A stretch of DNA of 16,580 nucleotides from Clostridia bacterium (GTDB taxonomy: Bacteria > Bacillota > Clostridia > Oscillospirales > CAG-272), in NCBI GenBank assembly GCA_017461825.1, contig JAFTXB010000292.1, positions 1-16,580 on the forward strand, read 5' to 3'. The notes under the pieces were generated by a model. It was not told the origin of the DNA. It did not search any database and saw nothing but the letters and a program-made list of their open reading frames with translations. Positions 1-5,496 of the stretch are shown one piece after another. Within the stretch, counting starts at the first letter, position 1, and each line of letters begins with the position of its first letter. The translations under genes and the position numbers were made by a program.

Positions 1-356
1 ACTAACAAAGCTATCAAAGAGGTACATACAATTTCAAAATTATTTAACAACGATGCATTGGAGGATGCACTGTCAAGCAAACCGAACATCAGCAAAATAG
101 GCGCAATTATATCCAATATGATCATACCGATTACATTGGGCATATCCTTCTTGTTTATCTTTTCACTCGTATCATTCGTTTTCTTTCTCGTAACCAGAAA
201 AACGATACCAATTCCAAAACCTGCACCCAAGTATAAGAAGGATGCCATCATAGTCGGTTCTATATAATTTAGCAGTAATTTTGATAACGGAATATTTATT
301 GCATATAGTCCTGCTGCTAACACTGCAAAAAATATTGCCAATACTTTTTTATTCAT
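1..356 (-). CDS. EamA/DMT-family transporter, N-terminal part (gene runs off left edge)
   Basis: The reverse strand reads open from an ATG at 356 to the window edge, about 118 codons without a stop. It begins MNKKVLAIFFAVLAAGLYAI and continues with hydrophobic helices at about residues 4-24, 33-54, 72-91 and 98-118. The motif SASSNASLLNN near residue 95 matches the helix 3-4 signature of EamA (DMT superfamily) transporters, in which ten helices export or exchange small metabolites. The substrate cannot be told. The ATG is preceded at a proper distance by AGGTGA, and a consensus promoter lies at 406-434. The plus-strand reading of the same bases is only an antisense shadow. The C-terminal part is outside the window, so completeness of the gene is unknown. 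Confidence 0.85.
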   Translation of the reverse strand, partial: MNKKVLAIFFAVLAAGLYAINIPLSKLLLNYIEPTMMASFLYLGAGFGIGIVFLVTRKKTNDTSEKINKKDMPNVIGMIILDIIAPILLMFGLLDSASSNASLLNNFEIVCTSLIALL

Positions 357-368
357 TATATCACCTAT

Positions 369-444
369 AAATTCAAGTTTATCGATTAGACACCCAATCA
401 AGATCATTATAACATAAAAATCCCAAAAAGTAAATAGGACGGCG
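369..444 (-). promoter_or_regulatory. Promoter and leader cassette, copy A (drives EamA gene)
   Basis: Minus strand: TTTACT (429-434), 17-bp spacer, TATAAT (406-411), a sigma-A type promoter. Two blocks are identical to the cassette at 1238-1301: a 20-bp block at 425-444 covering the -35 region and its upstream side, and a 21-bp block at 369-389 in the transcribed leader. Between -10 and the leader block this copy is 12 bp longer than copy B. Confidence 0.8.
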
Positions 445-474
445 GGGTTTTTACAAATTGAATCGCCTATCAAT

Positions 475-548
475 GTAGGGCGGGGGCTTGTCTCCCGCCG
501 CAATCAAATATCTCAAAAAGAAACGGCGGCAGCAAGCCACCGCCCTAC
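475..548. repeat. GTAGGG...CCCTAC palindromic intergenic element, copy 1
   Basis: The element begins GTAGGGCGGGGGCTTG and ends AAGCCACCGCCCTAC. Each end is itself GC-rich and partly self-complementary, and the two ends are inverted relative to each other around an AT-rich centre (about 501-522). A second element of the same plan, different in its interior, lies at 16240-16314. This layout suggests a REP- or MITE-like non-autonomous repeat. It lies between the terminator at 556-583 and promoter copy A. Confidence 0.6.
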
Positions 549-583
549 GAAAAACAAAAAGCCCTGCCGAAACAGAGCTTTTT
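545..583 (-). terminator. Rho-independent terminator
   Basis: On the minus strand an 11-bp stem (AAAAAGCTCTG with CAGGGCTTTTT, one G-U pair, 556-583) is followed by a T-rich run TTTTTGTTTTTCG. It would end transcripts coming from the lipoprotein gene. It sits just beyond the distal copy of the rpsI end (610-624), so by inference it may be the original rpsI terminator, displaced by an insertion. Confidence 0.7.
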
Positions 584-609
584 GTATATCGAAATAATCC
601 CAAATGGGT

Positions 610-624
610 AATTATCTCTTGGAG
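610..624 (-). repeat. 15-bp direct repeat of the rpsI 3' end (possible attachment site)
   Basis: AATTATCTCTTGGAG here is identical to 1552-1566. There it encodes the last codons (Ser-Lys-Arg-stop) of rpsI plus two bases. Both copies have the same orientation and both are followed, in the rpsI reading direction, by a small hairpin and then a terminator. The 3' end of rpsI is a known integration target for some integrative elements of Firmicutes. Attachment-site identity is inference; no integrase gene remains between the copies. Confidence 0.5.
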
Positions 625-643
625 TTTTAGCAATACTGTTTGA

Positions 644-728
644 TATCGTGAATATCGTGGAAATACGTGTGATATCGTGCATTTATCGTGTGATTTCGTG
701 CGATATCGTGAACATCGTGAGTATCGTC
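644..728. repeat. Helically phased TATCGTG repeats (nine units)
   Basis: Nine copies of TATCGTG or one-mismatch variants start at about 644, 653, 663, 673, 684, 694, 704, 713 and 722. The spacing is therefore 9-11 bp, about one helical turn. The array is non-coding and lies just inside the distal rpsI-end repeat. Such phasing is typical of arrays of protein binding sites, for example recombinase arm sites or iterons. Which protein binds is not visible. Confidence 0.7.
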
Positions 729-739
729 GCATAAAGTGT

Positions 740-770
740 TGCACCAAATTTGCACCAAAATTACACCAAT
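740..770. repeat. Three 11-bp-spaced (T)GCACCAAA repeats
   Basis: TTGCACCAAAT, TTGCACCAAAA and TTACACCAATA follow each other at an 11-bp period directly after the TATCGTG array. They face the lipoprotein gene and look like a second set of phased binding sites. No reading frame explains them. Confidence 0.65.
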
Positions 771-811
771 ATTCAACGCCTATTCAGCTCAACAAATTGA
801 AATTGGTCAAA

Positions 812-1219
812 TTAATCTATAATTGGTAAAACAACAAATTTATCAACTGTCTTATTTACTTGTTCGCGAATATCATCCGAAAGAATAACGTGTTTGTTAT
901 TTATAACATCGTTAAATATTCCTTCGTCATAACAATAACGTACTTCTATGTTGTCACCACGAAATACATAGTCATATGCAGTTTTGGTTATATCATTTTC
1001 CCACTCACTATCATTCCAAATCCCAATGATAAACTCCGCCTGCTCTTTAGATATCTCCAAATCGGGCTTTGCCCAACTTGATTGTTCCGCAGTAAAGCAG
1101 GTTAAGAGAGAAGGAGAGATAGCATGTTCATCAGAAGTAGCGGGCACTTCTTGTGAATTACATGCACTAAAAGAAACTATACAAACCAAAGATAAAACTA
1201 ATGTTATTAACTTTTTCAT
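812..1219 (-). CDS. Small secreted lipoprotein of unknown function
   Basis: The 135-residue product begins MKKLITLVLSLVCIVSFSAC. It has two lysines, a hydrophobic core and a lipobox SFSAC with the lipidated cysteine at residue 20, so it should be anchored to the outer face of the membrane. The mature part is small, acidic and hydrophilic, and I recognise no domain. AGGAGG lies 7-8 bases before the ATG. A full promoter (1263-1291) lies in the cassette that is shared with the EamA transporter. The gene is the only clear coding sequence between the two direct copies of the rpsI end, so it may be cargo of an inserted segment. The terminator at 545-583 would end its transcript. Confidence 0.8.
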   Translation of the reverse strand: MKKLITLVLSLVCIVSFSACNSQEVPATSDEHAISPSLLTCFTAEQSSWAKPDLEISKEQAEFIIGIWNDSEWENDITKTAYDYVFRGDNIEVRYCYDEGIFNDVINNKHVILSDDIREQVNKTVDKFVVLPIID

Positions 1220-1237
1220 CTAAATATCCTCCTCGTC

Positions 1238-1301
1238 AAATTCAAGTTTATCGATTAGTTAGATTATACCATAAAAACGGCAAAAAGTAAATAGGACGGC
1301 G
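1238..1301 (-). promoter_or_regulatory. Promoter and leader cassette, copy B (drives lipoprotein gene)
   Basis: Minus strand: TTTACT (1286-1291), 17-bp spacer, TATAAT (1263-1268). The upstream 20-bp block (1282-1301) and the downstream 21-bp leader block (1238-1258) are identical to those at 425-444 and 369-389. The leader block ends a few bases before the AGGAGG of the lipoprotein gene. Confidence 0.8.
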
Positions 1302-1306
1302 AAAAA

Positions 1307-1471
1307 ATGAAACATTTGCTTCGCAAATATGAAGTGCTCGCACGCGAGCATGAAGCAGAAGCCTACGGCTTCTATGAAGCGAAGCACACCCAGCTCCTTC
1401 ATGTGGCGAATCCACGCTTCATAGCAACGCAGTTGCGACTTCATTTTTCATACACCGCAGGTGTGCTTCAT
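1307..1471. repeat. Array of mini-hairpins separated by ATGAAG/CTTCAT
   Basis: Short palindromes of different sequence follow one another. ATTTGC/GCAAAT is at 1314-1328, TGCTCGC/GCGAGCA at 1335-1350, AGAAGCC/GGCTTCT at 1357-1373, GTGG/CCAC at 1403-1415, GCAAC/GTTGC at 1424-1436 and ACACC/GGTGT at 1452-1464. In the left half each is followed by ATGAAG. In the right half each is followed by CTTCAT. The switch occurs in an imperfect unit at about 1380-1397, so the linkers can pair across the centre. The stems differ in sequence but keep pairing, while the linkers are constant, which argues for selection on structure. Frames that run through the array encode no credible protein. Confidence 0.75.
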
Positions 1472-1472
1472 T

Positions 1473-1498
1473 TGCACCTCAGTTCGTCCAAGAGATAA
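1473..1498 (+). repeat. Inverted copy of the rpsI 3' end
   Basis: Twenty-four of 26 aligned positions match the last 25 bases of rpsI (1554-1578) in the opposite orientation, with one mismatch and one inserted base. With the terminator between them, the two copies form a large inverted repeat. In an rpsI transcript that read past the terminator, this copy could pair with the end of the coding region. Confidence 0.8.
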
Positions 1499-1499
1499 C

Positions 1500-1553
1500 A
1501 AAAATGCCCCGCAGATGCGGAGCATTTTTGCAGATTTCGACCTTCGGTCGAAA
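1500..1553 (-). terminator. rpsI terminator region with two hairpins
   Basis: Directly after the rpsI stop codon comes a perfect 8-bp hairpin (1535-1553, TTTCGACC/GGTCGAAA). It is followed by a strong stem AAAAATGC.CCGCA with its complement ending CATTTTT (1500-1529). The A/T-flanked stem is symmetrical and could act in both directions. It would end the rplM-rpsI transcript. Confidence 0.8.
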
Positions 1554-1955
1554 TTATCTCTTGGAGAACTGAGGAGCACGGCGTGCTGCCTTGAGTCCGT
1601 ACTTCTTTCTTTCCTTCATACGAGGATCGCGGGTGAGGAAGCCTGCTGCCTTGAGGGCGGGTCTGTACTCTGCGTCTGCTGCGACGAGGGCACGTGCCAG
1701 ACCGTGGCGGATCGCGCCTGCCTGTCCTGCAATACCGCCGCCGTTTACGGTTGCGATAATGTCGAACTTGCCTTCGGTTCCGGTTACGCCAAAGGGCTGG
1801 TTAACAATGAGCTTCAGAGTCTCAAGACCGAAGTAATCATCGATGTCTCTCTTATTGATGGTGATAGCGCCGGTGCCGGGTACGATGCGTACGCGAGCAA
1901 CGGACTTCTTTCTTCTGCCGGTGCCGTAGAAATAGGGCTTAGAACTTGTATACAT
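1554..1955 (-). CDS. rpsI: 30S ribosomal protein S9
   Basis: The 133-residue product is of normal length for bacterial S9. It carries the family's N-terminal YGTGRRKKSVARVR motif, the GGGIAGQAGAIRHGLARAL core and the invariant basic tail ending QFSKR, which reaches the ribosomal P site. AAGGAAGG lies before the ATG, and the gene follows rplM by 25 bases, the usual Firmicutes pair. The last codons are repeated directly at 610-624 and inverted at 1473-1498, which makes this 3' end a possible integration site; the protein itself is intact. Confidence 0.98.
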   Translation of the reverse strand: MYTSSKPYFYGTGRRKKSVARVRIVPGTGAITINKRDIDDYFGLETLKLIVNQPFGVTGTEGKFDIIATVNGGGIAGQAGAIRHGLARALVAADAEYRPALKAAGFLTRDPRMKERKKYGLKAARRAPQFSKR

Positions 1956-1980
1956 CTGTTTTGTCCTTCCTTTCTCTCAA

Positions 1981-2409
1981 TTAAAACTCGTAAGCTTCGG
2001 GCTTTTGAGCCGTGTGCTTATGAGCCTCACCGGCGTAAACCTTGAGGCGGGTGAAAGCCTTGTCGCCGAGGGTGTTCTTGGGGAGCATACCCTTAACTGC
2101 GAGCTCCATTGCTCTCTCGGGCTTGGTTGCCATCATGGTCTTTGCCTGAACAGCCTTCATGCCGCCGATATAACCCGAGTGATGGTAGTAGTACTTCTGC
2201 TCCATTTTGTTACCCGTGAGAACTGCCTTGTCGGCGTTTACGATGATAACGAAGTTTCCGCAGTCAACGTGGGGGGTGAATTCAGGCTCGTTTTTGCCGC
2301 GAAGAAGATCTGCTGCGGCAACAGCGGTGCGGCCGAGGGGCTTTCCTGCTGCGTCCAGAATGTACCACTTGCGAACTACTGCTTCTTTTTTCTGCATAAA
2401 TGTGGACAT
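1981..2409 (-). CDS. rplM: 50S ribosomal protein L13
   Basis: The 142-residue product begins with a short extension and then VRKWYILDAAGKPLGR, the typical L13 start. It continues with the conserved LRGKNEPEFTPHVDCG, KMEQKYYYHHSGYIGG and KGMLPKNTLG segments and ends with the HKHTAQKP motif. The protein is an early assembly protein of the large subunit. The ATG at 2409 has GGAGG ten bases upstream. ATG at codon 5 is possible but has no better site. It is the first gene of the rplM-rpsI operon, read from the promoter at 2460-2488. Confidence 0.98.
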   Translation of the reverse strand: MSTFMQKKEAVVRKWYILDAAGKPLGRTAVAAADLLRGKNEPEFTPHVDCGNFVIIVNADKAVLTGNKMEQKYYYHHSGYIGGMKAVQAKTMMATKPERAMELAVKGMLPKNTLGDKAFTRLKVYAGEAHKHTAQKPEAYEF

Positions 2410-2459
2410 TGTAGTGTTTCCTCCATACTAAAAATAAACATAATTTTTCATGCTTGCAT

Positions 2460-2488
2460 ATTATAGCACAAGGTTTCGTGCTTGTCAA
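2460..2488 (-). promoter_or_regulatory. Consensus sigma-A promoter of rplM-rpsI
   Basis: TTGACA (2483-2488), 17-bp spacer and TATAAT (2460-2465) match both consensus hexamers. The spacer contains an inverted repeat AGCAC/GTGCT that spans its full length. The predicted leader is about 44 bases, too short for me to see a convincing L13 autoregulatory structure. The bases from 2489 to 2620 hold no gene that I can see. Confidence 0.9.
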
Positions 2489-2620
2489 GCCTTTTTTGAA
2501 AAAAATTTTGATTATTTTGATTTAGCACCCTCAAATCTCTCGTTTTCTTTCGTTTTTGCCCGTTTTTGCTTCAATTTCGGGGGTGTCAAATCATTTTTTG
2601 AAGAAACAAGCCTTACTCTG

Positions 2621-3496
2621 TCAACGGTAAGCTATTTCAAAAGTGATTGTTTTCTCTGTTCCCGCCTGCAAGCGGAACATATCGGGCTTGATTGCAAAAT
2701 CGTCGGTTTCTCCGTCATAAGCGGGAAGTCCGCACCAAGGCTCAATGCACACGTAAGGAGCATCTGTGCGCGGTGCGTGCCATATCCCGAGATACGGCAT
2801 TTGAGGATATGAAAGGGTGACGGAGCGCTCGGTGGTTTTTGATTTCAGCGTCACACTATCGGCAACACGCGCGAGAAAGATGGCATCAATATTGAATAAG
2901 CTGTGACGCAAAGGCAGGGTTTTGCCGTCTGCCAACGGATACGCGCGGTGCTTCCCTGTCAGAAAACAGGTATCGGTCATCACGATCTCATCGGGACTGC
3001 ACGCCTCACCAAACTCCAACACGTAATCCTCAAACGCGCCCTCACCCTCAAGCGGAACATTAAAACCGGGGTGCTCACCAAAGGTACACGGCATAACGGT
3101 GTCTCCCGTATTGCGGATCGCAACCTCGGTGGATATCTTCTCCCCTTCCAATCGGTGCGTTACGGTGAGCTTAAAATCAAACGGAAATTGCGCGCGCGTA
3201 AAATCATTGGATTCCAACTCAAAAACAATACAGTCGTCGCCCAACAATTTTAAAGCAAACTCCACATTGCGCATAAAGCCGTGATTGGTCATCTCATAGG
3301 TCCTGCCGCCATAGGAGTATTTTCCGCCAAACAGTCTGCCGCAGATCGGGAACAGCATGGGAGCCTTTCCTTTCCAATAGGTGGGATCTCCCTGCCAGAT
3401 ATATTCACATTCTCCTCGCTTGACCGAGACGCACTCGGCGCCAAGCGTTTGAAAGGTTGCTGTCAATTGATCATTCTTTAATACATATGTATTCAT
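2621..3496 (-). CDS. Aldose 1-epimerase family protein (LacX-like galactose mutarotase fold)
   Basis: The 291-residue product has the beta-sandwich mutarotase layout. The first catalytic histidine is in NHGFMRN (His72), the second in GEHPGFN (His142), and the catalytic glutamate is in CIEPWCGLP (Glu252). The LFPICGR and YWKGKAPMLFP segments are typical of the LacX branch, whose substrate is often not the free hexose handled by GalM. The protein is cytosolic, without a signal peptide. It probably interconverts anomers of a sugar or sugar phosphate. It starts 28 bases after the DUF5131 gene, with AGAAGGAAAC before the ATG, so it is the last gene of the nrdR operon. No sugar gene lies nearby to name the substrate. 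Confidence 0.9.
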   Translation of the reverse strand: MNTYVLKNDQLTATFQTLGAECVSVKRGECEYIWQGDPTYWKGKAPMLFPICGRLFGGKYSYGGRTYEMTNHGFMRNVEFALKLLGDDCIVFELESNDFTRAQFPFDFKLTVTHRLEGEKISTEVAIRNTGDTVMPCTFGEHPGFNVPLEGEGAFEDYVLEFGEACSPDEIVMTDTCFLTGKHRAYPLADGKTLPLRHSLFNIDAIFLARVADSVTLKSKTTERSVTLSYPQMPYLGIWHAPRTDAPYVCIEPWCGLPAYDGETDDFAIKPDMFRLQAGTEKTITFEIAYR

Positions 3497-3524
3497 ATTG
3501 CGTTTCCTTCTTTATATAAATATT

Positions 3525-4241
3525 TTATAAAACATCGATCCTCGCGCGTTTTGCCTGTTCTTTCTGTTGACACCTCGGAATTCGGTAAAGCTTACCGTCA
3601 CGCCGCAAAAGCGCACCTGTTTGATGATAGGAAAAGCGCACACCCGCCTCGGCGCAAGCATCACGCAATTCCATAACCCATGCAAAATCACATTCCCTTG
3701 CCCCCTCGCCCGATTCTCCGCCCGCCGAAACCTCTTCGATTTTGCCGCGGTCAAGATACGGACGCAGGTCAATTCTGCCCAAAAGCGGCTCACATATAAT
3801 GAGACGGTGCATAATGGGAAGCGATAAAAAGATCGGCAACCGCTCGTCGGCTCGTGCTTGATTCTCGCAGGTACAGCCAACCGTCACATTCTCATACCCC
3901 TCGCCCCAATCAGGGGGCAAGACAGCTTTTAGCCGCTCGATTCGCTTGGTGAAAAACACAAAATGCAGATCTTGTCGCACGCGCATCATTTGCCAAACAT
4001 CCCGCCGCCATTCGTCAGCTTCGGCAATTAAAAAATCGGACGAAAAACAGGTGTATACCCGCTCGCCCGATTTCATTTTCCAGCCTTCACGGCTCTCGCG
4101 TAATGGGAGCAGAAAATCGGAATTGAGCGAAACCTCGCCGCTCTCCCTGCCGTGAGTTCCATCAATACGGTAAACATAGCAGTTGCGGCATCCCTCGCTG
4201 ACACGGTGACAGCCGTGCCAGGGATTCCACATAACACTCAT
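3525..4241 (-). CDS. DUF5131 family protein (phage Gp37/Gp68-like, cysteine-rich N terminus)
   Basis: The 238-residue product opens WNPWHGCHRVSEGCRNCYVY, the hallmark of DUF5131 proteins. Cysteines 11, 18 and 21 form a CX6CX2C cluster that resembles an iron-sulphur site of radical-SAM type. Later segments LHFVFFTKRIERL, NVTVGCTCENQ and HRLIICEPLLGRIDL also fit the family. The biochemical role is not established to my knowledge. The ATG overlaps the nrdR stop codon (ATGA), which indicates translational coupling. An ATG at codon 4 (4232) has AAAGGA at better spacing and gives the start MWNPWHGC, so it may be the real start. Family members are common in phages and mobile elements, but here the gene sits in a housekeeping operon. 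Confidence 0.82.
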   Translation of the reverse strand: MSVMWNPWHGCHRVSEGCRNCYVYRIDGTHGRESGEVSLNSDFLLPLRESREGWKMKSGERVYTCFSSDFLIAEADEWRRDVWQMMRVRQDLHFVFFTKRIERLKAVLPPDWGEGYENVTVGCTCENQARADERLPIFLSLPIMHRLIICEPLLGRIDLRPYLDRGKIEEVSAGGESGEGARECDFAWVMELRDACAEAGVRFSYHQTGALLRRDGKLYRIPRCQQKEQAKRARIDVL

Positions 4242-4693
4242 TCCTTTGCGGAACGGTCCTTGAGTCCGTTGAGCTCGGCAAGAAAGGTTTCAATATCCTT
4301 AAACTCCCGATAAACCGACGCAAAGCGCACATATGCCACCTTGTCCAGCTCCTTTAATTTTTCCATTACCATTTCGCCAATCTCGGTAGAACTGACCTCC
4401 TGCCGCAAAGAATTTTGCAGCTCCGCCTCCAGATCATCCACCAAACGCAATGCATCCACAGGCCTTTTTTCGGTTGCCTTCAAAACGCCCGCAAGCAGCT
4501 TTTGCTTGTCAAAAAGCTCCTTGCCGCCATTCTTTTTGATGACAATGATCTGCACCGTTTCGATGACCTCAAAGGTTGTAAAACGCTTTTGGCAAGCGAG
4601 GCATTCGCGTCTGCGTCGAATGCTGTTCCCCTCGGTGACAGGGCGAGAATCAATAACCTTGCTTTCCGGATATCCGCATCCCGGACATTTCAT
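4238..4693 (-). CDS. nrdR: Transcriptional repressor NrdR
   Basis: The 151-residue product has the two parts of NrdR. A zinc ribbon comprises CPGC (Cys3, Cys6) and CLAC (Cys31, Cys34), with the basic IRRRREC stretch between them. An ATP-cone runs from about residue 46 to 138, starting IIVIKKNGGKELFDKQKL. NrdR senses ATP and dATP and represses ribonucleotide reductase genes through paired NrdR boxes. No reductase gene is present here. GGAAGG lies before the ATG, and a promoter lies at 4756-4784. The stop overlaps the start of the DUF5131 gene by four bases. I see no clear NrdR box in its own promoter. Confidence 0.97.
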   Translation of the reverse strand: MKCPGCGYPESKVIDSRPVTEGNSIRRRRECLACQKRFTTFEVIETVQIIVIKKNGGKELFDKQKLLAGVLKATEKRPVDALRLVDDLEAELQNSLRQEVSSTEIGEMVMEKLKELDKVAYVRFASVYREFKDIETFLAELNGLKDRSAKE

Positions 4694-4755
4694 AGTCTGT
4701 ACCTTCCTTTACCGTTCGTTACTGACTATTGCGCACCTTTGGTACGCTTTACAGT

Positions 4756-4784
4756 ATTATACCATATTTTTCAAGAAATGTAAA
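4756..4784 (-). promoter_or_regulatory. Sigma-A promoter of the nrdR operon
   Basis: TTTACA (4779-4784), 17-bp spacer and TATAAT (4756-4761) lie 62-91 bases before the nrdR ATG. The preceding DUF6514-like gene stops at 4813 without an obvious terminator, so readthrough into nrdR is also possible. Confidence 0.85.
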
Positions 4785-4812
4785 GACCTTTTGTAATATT
4801 TCCTTTATCGTC

Positions 4813-5088
4813 TCAGCAACCGAGCCGATCTTTGACGATCTCGTCCAAGGCGCAGGGCGGCACATCACCCTCAACAAGCCTGTCAAACAGAAGCAGCGCA
4901 GATAAAAGGTCGTTTGAAAATTCGGTCTCCGCCTCCTCTCCAAAGCCCTTTACAGTTATGCGGAACCGATCCCATTTTCCGTCCGCGCATCCGTATAAAA
5001 TGTAGTCCAGCCTCTGTCCGATACAAAAGCGATGTGTCTGCTTAAGCAAGACCTGCGGCTGTTGGGCTGTTTGTTCTCTTGTTGTCAT
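4813..5088 (-). CDS. Small DUF6514-like protein
   Basis: The 91-residue product is soluble and acidic, with no signal peptide or membrane segment. Its core, an LDYILYG strand, ITVKGFGEEAETEF, a helix NDLLSALLLFDRLVEG and the end VPPCALDEIVKDRLGC, resembles the short Clostridia family DUF6514. That family has the same strand-rich half followed by a helix and a final DIVED-like segment. I recall this family only by pattern, so the assignment is moderate and no function is known to me. CAGGAGGTCATT gives a strong ribosome binding site before the ATG. The promoter region (5109-5181) carries inverted repeats. It is the gene upstream of nrdR, 120 bases away. Confidence 0.75.
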   Translation of the reverse strand: MTTREQTAQQPQVLLKQTHRFCIGQRLDYILYGCADGKWDRFRITVKGFGEEAETEFSNDLLSALLLFDRLVEGDVPPCALDEIVKDRLGC

Positions 5089-5108
5089 AATGACCTCCTG
5101 TTTTTATA

Positions 5109-5181
5109 GACCGATCCGGTCGTTTTCCGCCAAGTGATACTGCGGTGCCTCCAGTATAGCATAGCGCGTGAAAGCCAATAA
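5109..5181 (-). promoter_or_regulatory. Extended -10 promoter with overlapping palindromes
   Basis: Minus strand: TGC-TATACT (-10 at 5153-5158, extended -10) with only a weak TTATTG at -35 (5176-5181). A perfect inverted repeat ATACTG/CAGTAT (5137-5157) covers the -10. A second one, GACCG/CGGTC around ATC (5109-5121), lies in the leader. Weak -35 plus palindromes over the promoter suggests control by a regulator; this is inference. Confidence 0.5.
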
Positions 5182-5199
5182 TTACGGATTTCGATTCCA

Positions 5200-5240
5200 T
5201 TTGTCAAAAATCACCAATAAAATAATCTGTTTTTGACAAA
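5200..5240. repeat. 11-bp inverted repeat between divergent genes
   Basis: TTTGTCAAAAA (5200-5210) and TTTTTGACAAA (5230-5240) are perfect complements separated by 19 bp. Each arm contains a TTGACA that points outward, toward the minus-strand and plus-strand gene respectively. It could be an operator or paired -35 elements, but the matching -10 sequences are poor. Confidence 0.55.
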
Positions 5241-5402
5241 AAACGACACGCTTTTTAAGCCGATATGAATATTTTCTCTTTTTTAATATTATAATATTCA
5301 TTTTTTCATATGGTTCAAAATAAAGGAATCAAGAAAAACAAGCATTTATGCATTATATTTCTATTTATTCATAATAACGGTGGGAATGGCAAAAGGTTTG
5401 TA

Positions 5403-5432
5403 TTTACAAGCGAGGCCGCATTATGTTATAAT
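5403..5432 (+). promoter_or_regulatory. Sigma-A promoter of the small membrane protein gene
   Basis: TTTACA (5403-5408), 18-bp spacer and TATAAT (5427-5432) with an extended -10 TG. The leader of about 55 bases holds the hairpin at 5448-5471 and then AAAGGAGATG. The remaining bases of the 5241-5402 stretch are AT-rich. They contain one TATTCATTTTT copy at 5295-5305 and TTATT/AATAA around CAT at 5365-5377, and no gene that I can see. Confidence 0.75.
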
Positions 5433-5447
5433 AATATAGATAAAAAA

Positions 5448-5471
5448 TATTCATTTTTGAAAAAATGAATA
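5448..5471 (+). promoter_or_regulatory. Perfect 11-bp inverted repeat in the 5' leader
   Basis: TATTCATTTTT and AAAAATGAATA are separated by GA. They lie just downstream of the expected transcription start and 11 bases before the ribosome binding site. The left arm also occurs once at 5295-5305. This could be an operator or a leader hairpin. It lacks the GC-rich stem of a terminator. Confidence 0.6.
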
Positions 5472-5496
5472 AATATACAAAAAAGGAGATGAATTC

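Noticed and set aside
58..267. Plus-strand frame coding for a hydrophobic 69-residue peptide
   Set aside because: It is antisense to the EamA transporter gene; its hydrophobicity mirrors the transporter helices, and it has no good ribosome binding site.
451..747. Minus-strand 98-residue frame through the TATCGTG array
   Set aside because: It crosses a terminator, a palindromic element and the phased repeats; the composition is Arg/Cys/Tyr-rich and not protein-like.
1307..1471. CRISPR array
   Set aside because: The constant part is only six bases and flips orientation, the variable parts are palindromes, and no cas gene is present.
1259..1498. Frames on both strands through the mini-hairpin array
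   Set aside because: Their sequences are dictated by the palindromes and linkers; the minus frame runs into the promoter, and no ribosome binding site supports them.
2410..2459. L13 leader RNA (ribosomal protein autoregulation)
   Set aside because: The leader is only about 44 bases, and I could not draw the expected hairpins.
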